Notes: generated from the letters alone by a model not told the origin. 64,000 nt of DNA from Methylobacterium radiotolerans JCM 2831 (GCF_000019725.1 NC_010505.1:3289001-3353000); one strand, 5' to 3'; positions 43,933 to 53,707 are shown, counted from the first letter of the stretch. A program made the numbers and translations.

Positions 43933-45063
43933 TCAGGCCGGCATGGCGGCGACCGGGATCGCCGGTCGCGCGGAGCCGTTGACCTCGCCGTACTGCGGCA
44001 TGAACCCGGACTTCGGCAGCTTGATCACGTCGGCGCCGCGGGCGAGCAGCTCCTCGTAGGCGGCCACGTACTTCTTCACCATGCACTCGGCGGTGAAGGC
44101 GCTCTCGAAGTGGCGGCGCACGCCGGCGCGGCTCATCGCCTTCACCTTGGCGACAGCGGCCACGGCGTCGTCCATGTTATCGCAGAGCACGCCGCCGACG
44201 CCGTCCTTGATGACCTCCGGCACGGAGCCGTTCCGGAACGCGATCACCGGGGTGCCGGCCGACATCGCCTCGATCATCACGAGGCCGAAGGGCTCCGGCC
44301 AGTCGATCGGAAAGGCGAGCGCCAGGGCGTTGCCGAGGAAGTCCTTCTTCTGCTCCTCGTTGATCTCGCCGATGTACTCGATCAGCGGGTGGTGGATCAT
44401 CGGCTCGATGACCTCGTCCCAGTAATCCTGATCGGCCTTGTCGACCTTGGCGGCGATCTTGAGGGGCGTGCCGGAGCGGATCGCCATCTCGATCGCGCGG
44501 TCGGGCCGCTTCTCGGGCGAGATCCGGCCGAGGAAGGCGAGGTAGCCGCCCTTGGCCTCCGGGTAGTACGGGCAGTTCTCGGCCGGCAGGCCGTGATGGA
44601 TCGTCGCCAGCCAGTTGGAGGTCGGCGGCATGGGCAGGCGCTGATTGTCGGAGATCGAGACCAGCGGCATGCCCGTAAAGGTGCGGTAGACCGGCATGAA
44701 GTCCGGCACGTCGAGCCGACCGTGCATCGTGGTGATGCACTTGTGGTTCAGATCCTCGAACATCGGGTACTGAAGCAGGTCGATGTGGAAGTGCAGGATG
44801 TCGAACTCGTGCGCGCGGCGGTGCACCTGATGCAGCATCGCCAGGTGGCTGGCCGTGTGATCCCGGTAGCCGAGCAGGCGCAAGCCCTCGGGAGTGCAGG
44901 CCGCGAGCTTGGCAGTCGTCTCGGAGTCACCGCTTGCGAACAGCGTGACTTCGTGGCCCTGGCGAACCAGTTCCTCTGTAATCCAGCTGACGACGCGCTC
45001 GGTGCCGCCGTAGAACTTCGGAGGGACGGCCTCCGACAACGGAGCGATCTGGGCAATGCGCAC
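43933..45063 (-). CDS. GT4-family glycosyltransferase
   Basis: A 376-aa GT-B glycosyltransferase. The N-terminus MRIAQIAPLSEAVPPK and YGGTERVVSWITEEL are typical of a subfamily often seen beside debranching-like enzymes. The nucleotide-sugar site includes GRISPEKRPDRAIEMA near residue 175 and the E-x7-E motif EPFGLVMIEAMSAGTPVIA near 265. No signal peptide is present. ATG 45063 is preceded by AGGAGACACTTCGTGCGC-like purines. It heads a minus-strand unit with the debranching-like gene. A role in making a glucan or osmoprotectant glycoside under stress is an inference from the promoter and the partner gene. Confidence 0.85.
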   Translation of the reverse strand: MRIAQIAPLSEAVPPKFYGGTERVVSWITEELVRQGHEVTLFASGDSETTAKLAACTPEGLRLLGYRDHTASHLAMLHQVHRRAHEFDILHFHIDLLQYPMFEDLNHKCITTMHGRLDVPDFMPVYRTFTGMPLVSISDNQRLPMPPTSNWLATIHHGLPAENCPYYPEAKGGYLAFLGRISPEKRPDRAIEMAIRSGTPLKIAAKVDKADQDYWDEVIEPMIHHPLIEYIGEINEEQKKDFLGNALALAFPIDWPEPFGLVMIEAMSAGTPVIAFRNGSVPEVIKDGVGGVLCDNMDDAVAAVAKVKAMSRAGVRRHFESAFTAECMVKKYVAAYEELLARGADVIKLPKSGFMPQYGEVNGSARPAIPVAAMPA

Positions 45064-45131
45064 GAAGTGTCTCCTGGTTGGCCAATTTGACGGGGGGTCT
45101 AACCCTGCCGGCCTGAGCGGGACATGAATGA

Positions 45132-45156
45132 AACCGACGGCTAAGGTTATGGTTCC
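45132..45156 (-). promoter_or_regulatory. Candidate EcfG (general stress response) promoter
   Basis: On the minus strand GGAAC (45156-45152), a 16-base spacer and GGTT (45135-45132) match the alphaproteobacterial EcfG pattern GGAAC-N16/17-CGTT except for one base in the second box. It lies 69 bases ahead of the GT4 start at 45063. Confidence 0.5.
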
Positions 45157-45366
45157 TGGCGCACCCGCTGTCCCTCGCCGTTTTGTGCGGCGCGCAAGCC
45201 GTCCCCGAATTCCCCCGAATCAGCACGGGTGAAACGGCCGCTGCCCCGCCGTCGCCGATTCGCCGGAGCGGGTGTCCTGCAGAGAAGCTCGGTCTCCGGG
45301 CTCGATACGCCGAAGCACGGCGACGCGTTCCGTCTGATCTCGATCTCGTGCTCCGATCCGCGGGCG

Positions 45367-45395
45367 TTGCCGCCGCGTCAGCTTTCTGTCATAAG
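45367..45395 (+). promoter_or_regulatory. Candidate rpmI promoter and leader
   Basis: TTGCCG (45367-45372), a 17-base spacer and CATAAG (45390-45395) lie 135 bases before rpmI. The leader contains a perfect hairpin CCGATCC-TCCC-GGATCGG (45481-45498), 32 bases before the rpmI start. That could be part of the L20 autoregulation known for rpmI-rplT operons. The rest of the 466-base gap (45064-45366 and beyond) has no gene that I can support. Confidence 0.35.
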
Positions 45396-45529
45396 CCGCC
45401 CCGCGTCGAACCGCCCGGCCGATAGGGCTGCCGTGGCGGCTCGTGCTGCTCCACCAGAAGCATCAGCGCGCGAACCTCATCCGATCCTCCCGGATCGGTC
45501 CGAGATCATTTCGCGCAACGGAGAGCCAA

Positions 45530-45733
45530 ATGCCCAAGTTGAAGACGAAATCGGGCGCGAAGAAGCGCTTCAAGATCACCGGCACCGGCAAGGTGATGTA
45601 CGCCCAGGCCGGCAAGCGCCACGGGATGATCAAGCGGACGACCAAGCAGATCCGCAACCTGCGCGGCACCACGACCCTGTTCGAGGGCGATGCCGCCAAC
45701 GTGAAGAAGTACTTCCTGCCGAACGCGCGGTAA
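45530..45733 (+). CDS. rpmI: 50S ribosomal protein bL35
   Basis: A 67-aa, strongly basic protein of exactly the usual size. The [21 protein letters not shown]-terminus and the [21 protein letters not shown]-terminal region are characteristic of bL35. GGAG with a short spacer precedes ATG 45530. It is followed by rplT after 51 bases. infC, which often heads this operon, is instead 6 kb downstream on the other strand. Confidence 0.97.
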
Positions 45734-45784
45734 GTCCTTCAACACCCGTTGCCACTGTCTTTCGTCGAATCCAGGAGATAACCG

Positions 45785-46162
45785 ATGGCCCGCGTCAAGC
45801 GCGGCGTGACCAGTCACGCGAAGCACAAGAAGGTTCTGAAGGCCGCCAAGGGCTACTACGGCCGGCGCAAGAATACGATCCGCATCGCCAAGCAGGCGGT
45901 CGAGAAGGGCATGCAGTATGCCTACCGCGACCGCAAGAACAAGAAGCGCACGTTCCGCGCCCTCTGGATCCAGCGCCTCAACGCGGCAGTCCGCGAGCAC
46001 GGCCTGACCTACTCGCGCTTCATCGACGGCCTGGCCAAGTCCGGCATCGTCGTCGACCGCAAGGCGCTGTCGGAGCTGGCGATCCACGAGCCGGCGAGCT
46101 TCGCCGCCGTCGTCGAGAAGGCGAAGGCCGCGCTGCCGCAGAACACCGCCAAGGCCGCCTGA
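45785..46162 (+). CDS. rplT: 50S ribosomal protein bL20
   Basis: A 125-aa basic protein. [19 protein letters not shown] and the long helix [19 protein letters not shown] identify bL20. The C-terminal [19 protein letters not shown] segment is also conserved. L20 assembles 23S rRNA domain I and represses its own operon in several bacteria. GGAGATAACCG precedes ATG 45785. A good terminator follows. Confidence 0.97.
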   Translation: MARVKRGVTSHAKHKKVLKAAKGYYGRRKNTIRIAKQAVEKGMQYAYRDRKNKKRTFRALWIQRLNAAVREHGLTYSRFIDGLAKSGIVVDRKALSELAIHEPASFAAVVEKAKAALPQNTAKAA

Positions 46163-46187
46163 TCCAGGCCTGAGGCGAGACGGACGG

Positions 46188-46225
46188 AAGGCGCGGTTCC
46201 CCTGAGGAGCCGCGCCTTCGTCGTT
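46188..46225 (+). terminator. Intrinsic terminator after rplT
   Basis: AAGGCGCGG (46188-46196) pairs with CCGCGCCTT (46210-46218). The stem can extend inward by GGTTCC/GGAGCC with a wobble pair, and CGTCGTTT follows. It separates rpmI-rplT from pheS, which starts about 100 bases later. Confidence 0.65.
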
Positions 46226-46319
46226 TACGAGGTCCCGCGCGCCGCGCTTGCGCCCGGGCGCACAACGCGCGAGAGCACGGCCCGATGGCCGACTCCGCCA
46301 ACCCTGCTCGAAGACAGCG

Positions 46320-47402
46320 ATGACCGATCTCGACACCCTCGAACGCGATCTCCTGGCCCAGGTGGGCGCGGCGTCCGACGAGGCGGCCCTCGACGCGGTC
46401 CGCGTCGCCGCGCTCGGCAAGAAGGGCAGCGTCTCGGACCTGCTGAAGACCCTCGGGTCGATGACGCCGGAGGAGCGGAAGGAGCGCGGGCCCCTGATCA
46501 ACGGCCTGCGCGACCGTGTCCAGGGCGCCGTCACCGCGCGCAAGACCGAGCTGGCCGAGGCCGCCCTGGAGGCCCGCCTCGCCTCCGAGCGGGTCGACGT
46601 CACCCTGCCGGTCCGCGAGGCCCCCGAGGTGCGCGGCCGGATCCACCCGATCTCCCAGGTGATCGACGAGATCACCGCGATCTTCGCCGACATGGGCTTC
46701 GCGGTCGCCGAGGGTCCGGACATCGAGACGGACGAGCTGAACTTCACGGCGCTCAACTTTCCGCCCGGCCACCCGGCCCGCGAGATGCACGACACCTTCT
46801 TCCTGGCGCCGGACCGCGACGGGAAGCGCAAGGTGCTGCGCACCCACACCTCGCCCGTGCAGGTGCGGACCATGCGGGCGCAGACGCCGCCGATCCGCGT
46901 GATCATCCCGGGCCGGACCTACCGGCACGATTCCGACCAGACCCACACGCCGATGTTCCATCAGGTCGAGGGGCTGGTGATCGACACGAGCGCCAACATC
47001 GCCAACCTGAAATGGGTGCTGGAGGAGTTCTGCAAGGCGTTCTTCGAGGTGGACGGCGTGAAGATGCGCTTCCGCCCGTCCTTCTTCCCCTTCACCGAGC
47101 CCTCCGCGGAGGTCGACATCCAGTGCTCGCGCAAGGGCGGCGAGATCCGCTTCGGCGAGGGCGACGACTGGCTGGAGATCCTCGGCTGCGGGATGGTCCA
47201 CCCGAACGTGCTGCGCAATTGCGGGCTCGACCCGGACGCCGTGCAGGGCTTCGCCTTCGGCGTCGGGATCGACCGCATCGCCATGCTCAAATACGGCATG
47301 CCGGACCTGCGGCCGTTCTTCGAGGCCGACGTCCGCTGGCTCGACCATTACGGCTTCCGCCCGCTCGACGTGCCGAGCCTCGTGGGCGGCCTCACGGCCT
47401 GA
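46320..47402 (+). CDS. pheS: Phenylalanine-tRNA ligase alpha subunit
   Basis: A 360-aa class II synthetase subunit. An N-terminal coiled coil (residues 1-90) precedes the catalytic core, with motif 2 around [24 protein letters not shown] residues near 200, [13 protein letters not shown] near 255, and motif 3 near residue 320 ([17 protein letters not shown]). It forms an (alpha beta)2 enzyme with PheT that charges tRNAPhe. ATG 46320 begins [13 protein letters not shown]. pheT starts 98 bases downstream. Confidence 0.97.
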   Translation: MTDLDTLERDLLAQVGAASDEAALDAVRVAALGKKGSVSDLLKTLGSMTPEERKERGPLINGLRDRVQGAVTARKTELAEAALEARLASERVDVTLPVREAPEVRGRIHPISQVIDEITAIFADMGFAVAEGPDIETDELNFTALNFPPGHPAREMHDTFFLAPDRDGKRKVLRTHTSPVQVRTMRAQTPPIRVIIPGRTYRHDSDQTHTPMFHQVEGLVIDTSANIANLKWVLEEFCKAFFEVDGVKMRFRPSFFPFTEPSAEVDIQCSRKGGEIRFGEGDDWLEILGCGMVHPNVLRNCGLDPDAVQGFAFGVGIDRIAMLKYGMPDLRPFFEADVRWLDHYGFRPLDVPSLVGGLTA

Positions 47403-47500
47403 GCCGCCCCGGCCGAGCCGCGGCCCTCCGGCCCCGGTGACGGCTCCGCGATCCTGTTCCTCCGACGGTCGAGCCGATACCGGGCTCTCGAAGGTCCATC

Positions 47501-49921
47501 ATGAAATTCACCCTCGCCTGGCTCAAGGACCACCTCGACACCGAGGCTTCCCTCGACACCGTCGCCGAGACGCTCACGCGGATCGGCCTGGAGGTGGAGG
47601 GCATCGAGGACAAGGCCGCTGCGCTCAAGCCCTACGTGATCGCCCGGATCCTGACGGCCGAGCAGCACCCGAACGCCGACCGGCTCCGGGTCTGCACCGT
47701 CGACACCGGCGCCGGCGAACCCGTGCAGGTGGTCTGCGGCGCCCCGAACGCCCGGGCCGACCTCGTCTCGGTCTTCGCGCCGCCGGGCACCTACGTCCCG
47801 GGCAAGAACATCACCCTGTCGGTGGGCACGATCCGCGGCGTCGAGAGCCGCGGGATGCTGTGCTCGGGCGCCGAGCTCGGCCTCGGCGACGACCACGACG
47901 GCATCCTGGAGCTCCCGACCGACGCGCCGGTCGGACAGGCCTACGCGCTCTATGCCGGGCTCGACGATCCGGTCATCGAGATCAACCTGACGCCGAACCG
48001 GCCGGACTGCGCCTCGGTCCACGGCATCGCCCGCGACCTCGCCGCCGCCGGCATCGGCACGCTCAAGCGCGAGACCCTGCCGGGCGTGCGCGGCGAGGGC
48101 CCCTGCCCGGTCGAGGTCGCGCTGGCCCTCGATCCGGCCGACCGCCACCTCGCCCCGCTGTTCGCCCTGCGGCTGGTGCGCGGCGTCAGGAACGGCCCGT
48201 CGCCGGCCTGGATGCAGGCGCGCCTGCGCGCCATCGGCCTGCGGCCGATCAACAGCCTCGTCGACATCACCAACTACGTCACGTTCGACCGCGGCCGGCC
48301 GCTCCACGTCTTCGACGCCGCCAAGGTCGCCGGCGCGCTGACCGTCCGGCGGGCGCGGGAGGGCGAGAGCCTGCGCGCCCTGGACGGCCGGACCCACGCC
48401 CTCACCGACGATACGGTGGTGATCGCCGACGCGAACGGCGTCGAATCCATCGCCGGCATCATGGGCGGCGAGGCGTCGGGCTGCGACGCCGGCACCACGG
48501 ACGTGCTGATCGAGTCGGCCCTGTGGGACCCGACCAACATCGCCCAGTCGGGCCGCCGCCTCGGCATCATCACCGACGCGCGCTACCGCTTCGAGCGGGG
48601 CGTCGATCCGGCCTTCACGCTCCCCGGCCTCGACCTCGCGACCCGGCTCGTGGTCGATCTCTGCGGCGGCACGCCGACAGAGGCGCGGGTCGCCGGGGCG
48701 CCGCCCGAATCCGAGCACGTCATCGATTTCCCCTGGACCGAGGTCCGCCGCCTCGCCGGCATCGACGTCCCGCGCGCCGAGATGCAGCAGATCCTCGAGA
48801 CGCTGGGCTTCCACGTCTCCGGCGCTGGGGACCGGGTGACAGTGCGGCCGCCGTCCTGGCGGCCCGACATCGAGGGCAAGGCCGACCTCGTCGAGGAGGT
48901 CGTCCGCATCGCCGGGCTCGACCGGATCGAGGCCGAGCCCCTGCCGCCGCTCGCGGGGATCGGCCGCCCGCTGCTCACCGTCATGCAGAAGCGGACCCGC
49001 CTGGCCAAGCGCGCCCTGGCGAGCCGCGGCCTCATGGAGGCGGTCACGTGGTCGTTCGTCCCGCACGACGACGCCGTCCTGTTCGGCGGCGGCGGCGCCG
49101 ACCTGATCCTGGCCAACCCGATCGCCTCGGAGCTGTCCGACATGCGGCCGAGCCTGGTGCCGGGCCTCCTGCGCGCGGCCCAGCGCAACGCCGACCGCGG
49201 CTACCCGGACGCCGCCCTGTTCGAGGTCGGCCAGTGCTTCGCCTCGGACGAGCCGGAAGGCCAGACCATCCGCGCGGCGGCGGTCCGCCGCGGCGGGGCG
49301 ACCCTGGCCGGCGCCGGGCGGCACTGGGACGGCAAGGCCGCGACCGTCGACGCCTTCGACGCCAAGGCGGACGCCCTCGCCCTGCTCGGCAGCCTCGGCG
49401 TGCCGACGGGCGGCCTCCAGATCACGGCGGGCGGCCCGTCCTGGCTGCATCCCGGCCGCTCGGGCACGCTGCGCTTCGGCCCGAAGACCGAGATCGGCTG
49501 GTTCGGCGAGGTGCATCCGCGGACGCTGCAGGCCCTCGACCTGAAGGGGACCCTCGTCGCCTTCGAGATCGTCCTCGACGCCCTGCCCCTGCCCAAGCTC
49601 AAGCCGACCAAGGCCAAGGCCGCCCTGGCGCTGTCGGAATTCCAGCCGCTGTCGCGGGACTTCGCCTTCGTGGTCGGCCGCGACGTCCCGGCGGGCGACA
49701 TCGTCAAGGCCGCCCAGAACGCCGAGCGCAAGCTCGTGACCGGCGTCGACGTGTTCGACCTCTACGAGGGGCCGGGCGTGCCGGACGGCGCCAAGTCGGT
49801 GGCGATCGCGGTGCGCCTCCAGCCCGTCGAGCGGACCCTGACCGACGCGGAGATCGAGGCGGTGAGCGCCAGGATCGTCGCCGAGGTCTCCCGCAAGACG
49901 GGCGCGACCCTCCGGGCCTGA
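47501..49921 (+). CDS. pheT: Phenylalanine-tRNA ligase beta subunit
   Basis: An 806-aa protein. The N-terminal tRNA-binding OB domain occupies residues about 40-150 ([20 protein letters not shown]). The B3/B4 editing domain has [20 protein letters not shown]. The B5 region and the core-like domain follow, and the FDX-ACB anticodon-binding domain ends the protein ([14 protein letters not shown]). It pairs with PheS. ATG 47501 starts [15 protein letters not shown], typical of the family. The length is normal. Confidence 0.97.
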   Translation: MKFTLAWLKDHLDTEASLDTVAETLTRIGLEVEGIEDKAAALKPYVIARILTAEQHPNADRLRVCTVDTGAGEPVQVVCGAPNARADLVSVFAPPGTYVPGKNITLSVGTIRGVESRGMLCSGAELGLGDDHDGILELPTDAPVGQAYALYAGLDDPVIEINLTPNRPDCASVHGIARDLAAAGIGTLKRETLPGVRGEGPCPVEVALALDPADRHLAPLFALRLVRGVRNGPSPAWMQARLRAIGLRPINSLVDITNYVTFDRGRPLHVFDAAKVAGALTVRRAREGESLRALDGRTHALTDDTVVIADANGVESIAGIMGGEASGCDAGTTDVLIESALWDPTNIAQSGRRLGIITDARYRFERGVDPAFTLPGLDLATRLVVDLCGGTPTEARVAGAPPESEHVIDFPWTEVRRLAGIDVPRAEMQQILETLGFHVSGAGDRVTVRPPSWRPDIEGKADLVEEVVRIAGLDRIEAEPLPPLAGIGRPLLTVMQKRTRLAKRALASRGLMEAVTWSFVPHDDAVLFGGGGADLILANPIASELSDMRPSLVPGLLRAAQRNADRGYPDAALFEVGQCFASDEPEGQTIRAAAVRRGGATLAGAGRHWDGKAATVDAFDAKADALALLGSLGVPTGGLQITAGGPSWLHPGRSGTLRFGPKTEIGWFGEVHPRTLQALDLKGTLVAFEIVLDALPLPKLKPTKAKAALALSEFQPLSRDFAFVVGRDVPAGDIVKAAQNAERKLVTGVDVFDLYEGPGVPDGAKSVAIAVRLQPVERTLTDAEIEAVSARIVAEVSRKTGATLRA

Positions 49922-49930
49922 GGCGCCGCC

Positions 49931-50812
49931 ATGGACCGGATCGCGATGCTCATCGACGACCTCGCGGCGGCCGAGTACCGGCCGAAGGCGGCGCTGCGGG
50001 AGGCCCTCAACCACCCGGCCGCCGTCGCGGAGGCGACCCTGCCGCTGCTGGAGGCGGCCGCCGACGGGCGCGAGCTGGCGCCGGAGAAGACGAACCTCCT
50101 GTTCTGGGGCCTGCACGTCATGGCCCATGCCCGGGACACGCGCGCCCTGGCGCCGCTCCTCAGGCTGCTCCGGCACGACGAGGAGACCCTCGACGCCGTG
50201 CTGGGCGATGCCGTCACGGCGACCCTCGCCCGTGTCGTGGCGAGCCTGTTCGACGGCGATCCGCAGCCGCTGTTCCGGCTGATCCTGGACAGCACGGTCG
50301 ACGATTACGCGCGCATGGCGCTGATGTGCGCCTGCACCTTCCTGACCCTGGAGGGGCGGATCGACCGGACGGCGATGCACGACCTGCTGGTCCGGTTCGA
50401 CGACGCGCAGGCCGCCGTGGAGGACGGTCCCGCCTGGGTCGGCTGGGAAGAGACGATCGCGCATCTCGGCTTCCGGGACCTCGCGCCGCGCGCGGCCGCG
50501 GCCCGCGCCGACGGACGGCTCACCGACGAGGTCAGCGACGCCGGGTGGTTCAAGGAGGCCCTGCGCAAGGCGGAGACCAAGCCGGACGACCGCGACCGGC
50601 TCGGCCCCTACCAGTACGGCTACCTCAACGATCCGGTCGAAGCGCTCGACTGGGCCGAGGAGGGTGCGGGCGAGCCGCAGCGCAACCCGTTCAAGGATGT
50701 CGGCCGCAACGACCCCTGCCCGTGCGGCTCGGGGAGGAAGTTCAAGAAGTGCTGCCTCGGCAAGGCGGAGGCGGAGGGACCGTGGATGCCGCCGGAGCCG
50801 CTAGGCGGCTGA
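49931..50812 (+). CDS. DUF1186 protein with C-terminal SEC-C zinc motif
   Basis: A 293-aa protein with HEAT-like helical repeats (DUF1186, residues about 5-245) and a C-terminal SEC-C zinc-binding motif NDPCPCGSGRKFKKCCLG near residue 260-277. SEC-C is known from SecA, where it binds zinc and contacts SecB or ribosomes. It follows pheT after 9 bases, so it may be cotranscribed. Its 3' end overlaps the MoeB-like gene by 12 bases on the other strand. The cellular role is unknown. Confidence 0.8.
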   Translation: MDRIAMLIDDLAAAEYRPKAALREALNHPAAVAEATLPLLEAAADGRELAPEKTNLLFWGLHVMAHARDTRALAPLLRLLRHDEETLDAVLGDAVTATLARVVASLFDGDPQPLFRLILDSTVDDYARMALMCACTFLTLEGRIDRTAMHDLLVRFDDAQAAVEDGPAWVGWEETIAHLGFRDLAPRAAAARADGRLTDEVSDAGWFKEALRKAETKPDDRDRLGPYQYGYLNDPVEALDWAEEGAGEPQRNPFKDVGRNDPCPCGSGRKFKKCCLGKAEAEGPWMPPEPLGG

Positions 50813-51586
50813 GGCGCCGCTGCCGCTGAGCGGGTTCTCGGGATCCCAGCCGTAGGTCAGGGTCTCGAACCGCATCGCGCGGGCGTCGACCATGAGGAGG
50901 CGCCCGACCAGCGGCTCGCCGAAGCCCGCCACGGCGCGGATCACCTCCATGGCCATCAGCGAGCCCATGACGCCGGCGAGCGCGCCGAGCACGCCGGCCT
51001 CCGCGCAGGCGGGCACGCTGCCGGGCGGAGGCGGGTTCGGGAAGAGGCAGCGATAGGTCGGGTTCGGAGTCCCGTCGGCCCCGGTCTCGTGCGCGCGGAT
51101 CGTGGTCAGCGTGCCGTCGAAGCGGCCCAGCGCCGCCGTCACCAGCGGGCGCCCCGCCCGGAAGCAGGCGTCCGACACCGCGTAGCGCGTGGCGAAGTTG
51201 TCGGATCCGTCGGCCACGAGGTCGTAGCCGGCGATGAGGTCGACGGCGTTGCCCGCGTCGATCCGGAACGGGTGCCGGACGACCGTCACGTGCGGGTTGA
51301 GGCGCGCCACCGCGTCGGCCGCGCTCTCGACCTTCGGCCGGCCGAGATCCGGCGTCCCGTGGATCACCTGCCGCTGCAGATTCGACAGGGAGACCGTGTC
51401 GTCGTCGACGAGGCCGATCGTGCCGATCCCCGCGGCGGCGAGGTACTGGATCAGCGGCGCGCCGAGCCCGCCCGCCCCGACGACGAGGATCCGGGCGGCC
51501 TTGATCCGGGCCTGACCGGGACCGCCGACCTCGGCCAGGACGAGGTGGCGGGCGTAGCGTTCGATCTCGTCGGGGGCGAGGGCCAT
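50801..51586 (-). CDS. ThiF/MoeB/HesA-family E1-like adenylyltransferase
   Basis: A 261-aa protein that probably adenylates the C-terminal glycine of a ubiquitin-like sulfur carrier (MoaD or ThiS). The nucleotide motif VVGAGGLGAPLIQYLAAAG near residue 35, VDDDTVSLSNLQRQ and the DGSDNFATRY loop are intact. The zinc tetrad of E. coli MoeB is degraded: only TYRCLFP and PACAEAG cysteines remain, and the C-terminal CxxC position reads DPENPLSG. Similar zinc-poor forms seem to occur in related bacteria. No moaD or thiS adjoins it. It overlaps the DUF1186 gene at the 3' end. Confidence 0.85.
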   Translation of the reverse strand: MALAPDEIERYARHLVLAEVGGPGQARIKAARILVVGAGGLGAPLIQYLAAAGIGTIGLVDDDTVSLSNLQRQVIHGTPDLGRPKVESAADAVARLNPHVTVVRHPFRIDAGNAVDLIAGYDLVADGSDNFATRYAVSDACFRAGRPLVTAALGRFDGTLTTIRAHETGADGTPNPTYRCLFPNPPPPGSVPACAEAGVLGALAGVMGSLMAMEVIRAVAGFGEPLVGRLLMVDARAMRFETLTYGWDPENPLSGSGASAA

Positions 51587-51689
51587 AACCTGCCCATAAT
51601 CCGCGGCGGCGCCGATCGGAAGCGCTGAAAAGACAACGCCGCCCCTGTGAGGAGGCGGCGCAAGTCTCGCGTCCCTGGATCCGGGCCGC

Positions 51690-52232
51690 TCAGCGCGGCG
51701 CGAGGATCATGATCATCTGCCGGCCTTCGAGCATCGGCTCGCTCTCGACCTTGGCGATCTCGGCGGTCTCGCTCTTCACGCGCTCCAGGAGGCGCAGACC
51801 GATATCCTGGTGAGCCATCTCACGACCGCGGAAGCGCAGGGTCACCTTGACCTTGTCGCCCTCCTCGAAGAAGCGGTGAACCGACTTCATCTTGGTGTCG
51901 TAGTCGTGCTTGTCGATGCCGGGACGGAGCTTGATCTCCTTCACCTCGACGGTCTTCTGCCGCTTGCGGGCCTCGTTCTGCTTCTTCTGCTCGTTGAAGC
52001 GGAAGCGCCCGTAATCGAGCAGCTTGCAGACGGGCGGCACGGAATTCGGCGCGATCTCCACGAGATCGAGACCGACTTCCTCGGCCAGGTTCAGGGCGTC
52101 GAAGAAGGGGACGACGCCGCGGTTCTGCCCGGTATCGTCGATCAGCTGCACTTCCCGCACACCGCGAATGTCGCGGTTCGCGCGCGGCCCGTCCTTCTGC
52201 GGGGCCGGCATGGCTCTCATCGGTCTACGAAT
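51690..52232 (-). CDS. infC: Translation initiation factor IF-3, apparent ATT start
   Basis: A 180-aa factor that keeps subunits apart and checks the start codon. [35 protein letters not shown] and the C-terminal half [20 protein letters not shown] are conserved. I place the start at ATT 52232: it is preceded by CAGGAG at an optimal 9 bases, and the encoded MRRP N-terminus matches the MRRPFK start of rhizobial IF-3. E. coli infC also uses AUU, which IF-3 discriminates against to limit its own synthesis. ATG 52220 and 52211 are in frame but lack a good ribosome-binding site. infC is inverted relative to rpmI-rplT here. Confidence 0.95.
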   Translation of the reverse strand: MRRPMRAMPAPQKDGPRANRDIRGVREVQLIDDTGQNRGVVPFFDALNLAEEVGLDLVEIAPNSVPPVCKLLDYGRFRFNEQKKQNEARKRQKTVEVKEIKLRPGIDKHDYDTKMKSVHRFFEEGDKVKVTLRFRGREMAHQDIGLRLLERVKSETAEIAKVESEPMLEGRQMIMILAPR

Positions 52233-52241
52233 GGCTTAGGT

Positions 52242-52287
52242 CTCCTGCTGCAACGGCGAAACGGCGGATCCCCAGGAGGATCTCCTG
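52242..52287 (-). promoter_or_regulatory. infC leader: hairpin with complementarity to the ribosome-binding site
   Basis: Minus-strand CAGGAG (52247-52242) is the infC ribosome-binding site. Upstream, CAGGAG-ATC-CTCCTG (52287-52273) forms a perfect 6-bp hairpin, extended by GGCGG/CCGCC around an internal loop. The 3' arm CTCCTG can instead pair with the infC CAGGAG, so a switch between a free and a masked site is possible. Confidence 0.4.
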
Positions 52288-52420
52288 ACCGCCTGCCGTC
52301 CCGGTTTCATCCGGACATACAACGTTGGTGGAACAGCGCCCAGAGTCAACCGCCTAGCCGCGCGACGGCGCAATTATTCGGCCGCCGCGTCGCGATTCGA
52401 GGCCGGGACCGGTGCCGCCG

Positions 52421-53707
52421 TCAGGCCGACCGACCGAGCAACCCGGCATAGACCGCCAGCGTGTCGCCGACCATCCGCTCGAGGGAGAAGTGCGCCTCGA
52501 CATGCGCGCGGCTCCGCCGCCCGAGGGCGTCGCGGGCGCTCGCGCCGAGGGAGAGCGCCTCGGTGAGGGCGGCGGCGAGCGCGGCCGCGTCGCCGGGCGG
52601 CACGCGCCATCCGGTGCGCTGGCCCGCGGGGGTCTCGGGCGGTGCCAGCACCGTTTCCGGCACGGCGCCGAGGTCCGAGACGACCACCGGGGCGCCGAGC
52701 GCCTGCGCCTCCACGGCCGAGCGCCCGAAGGCCTCGGGCTCCACGGACGGCACCGCCACCACCGAGGCCGCGCGGAAGGCCGCCGGCATGTCGGTGCAGT
52801 GCCCGACCCGGCGGACGATGCCCCCGAGCCCGCGCGCGGCGATCAGCGCGTCGAGCTCGCGCTCGTAGGCGGCGCGGCCCTGCGGATCCCCCGCCAGCAC
52901 CACGGCCAGGTCGGGAACGCCGCGGTCGCGCATCTGCGCGGCGGCCTCGATCAGCACGCGATGGCCCTTCCAGGCCGTGAGGCGGGCGGCCAGCAGGATC
53001 ACGCGCTCGTGGGGCGCGACGCCCCAGCTCCGGCGCAGCGCCTCCACCCGGGCGGCGCCGACCGCCACCGGGTTGAACACCGCGAGGTCCGTGCCCCGGT
53101 GGATGACCCGCACGCGGTCGCCGGCCTGCTCGGCATGCAGCCGGTGGATCAGGTCCGCGGTGTAGTGCGAGTTCGCGATGACCACGTCGCCGCGGGCCAT
53201 CACCGAGTTGTAGAGCACCTTCACGCCGGTCCGGCCGGAATAGCTGCCGTGATAGGTGGTCACGAATGGCAGCCCGAGCCGGCGCGCCGCCCCGAGCGCG
53301 ACCCAGGCGGGCGCGCGGGAGCGAGCGTGGATGATCTGCACCTTCTCACGGCGGCAGAGCGCCATCAGCCGCAGGACGTTCACCGCCATCGAGGCCGGAT
53401 TCTTCGACGCGGCCGGGAATCGCAGCCAGTGCCCACCCTTGGCCTGCAACTCGCCGACGAGACGTCCGCCCTCCGTCGCCACCAGGGCGCGAGCGCCCAC
53501 GGCGGCGAGGCCGCCCGCGACATCGACCGCGGTGCGCTCCGCGCCCCCCGCGTCGAGTTCGGGGATGATCTGCAGGATGCGTGCACCCGCCAGCGCCCCG
53601 ACTTCCGCCGGGAAGCCCGACAGGGCGTGGGTTCCGTCGCCCGTTCGCGGGCCCTCGGCGAGGACGCGAAGGCCCCCGACCGGTATCTGCCAAATGCTCG
53701 CTGCCAT
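52421..53707 (-). CDS. GT4-family glycosyltransferase
   Basis: A 428-aa protein. After an N-terminal extension of about 40 residues, a GT-B fold begins with ARILQIIPELDAGGAERTA. VIHARSRAPAW, FVTTYHGSYSG, ARLTAWKGHRVLIEA and EAFGRSAVEAQALGAPVV (E-x7-E) are typical GT4 motifs. It likely adds a sugar during lipopolysaccharide or exopolysaccharide synthesis, but no such cluster is adjacent. It is divergent from the alpha/beta hydrolase gene. ATG 53707 gives the longest form; a later start would still keep the catalytic part. Confidence 0.82.
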   Translation of the reverse strand: MAASIWQIPVGGLRVLAEGPRTGDGTHALSGFPAEVGALAGARILQIIPELDAGGAERTAVDVAGGLAAVGARALVATEGGRLVGELQAKGGHWLRFPAASKNPASMAVNVLRLMALCRREKVQIIHARSRAPAWVALGAARRLGLPFVTTYHGSYSGRTGVKVLYNSVMARGDVVIANSHYTADLIHRLHAEQAGDRVRVIHRGTDLAVFNPVAVGAARVEALRRSWGVAPHERVILLAARLTAWKGHRVLIEAAAQMRDRGVPDLAVVLAGDPQGRAAYERELDALIAARGLGGIVRRVGHCTDMPAAFRAASVVAVPSVEPEAFGRSAVEAQALGAPVVVSDLGAVPETVLAPPETPAGQRTGWRVPPGDAAALAAALTEALSLGASARDALGRRSRAHVEAHFSLERMVGDTLAVYAGLLGRSA

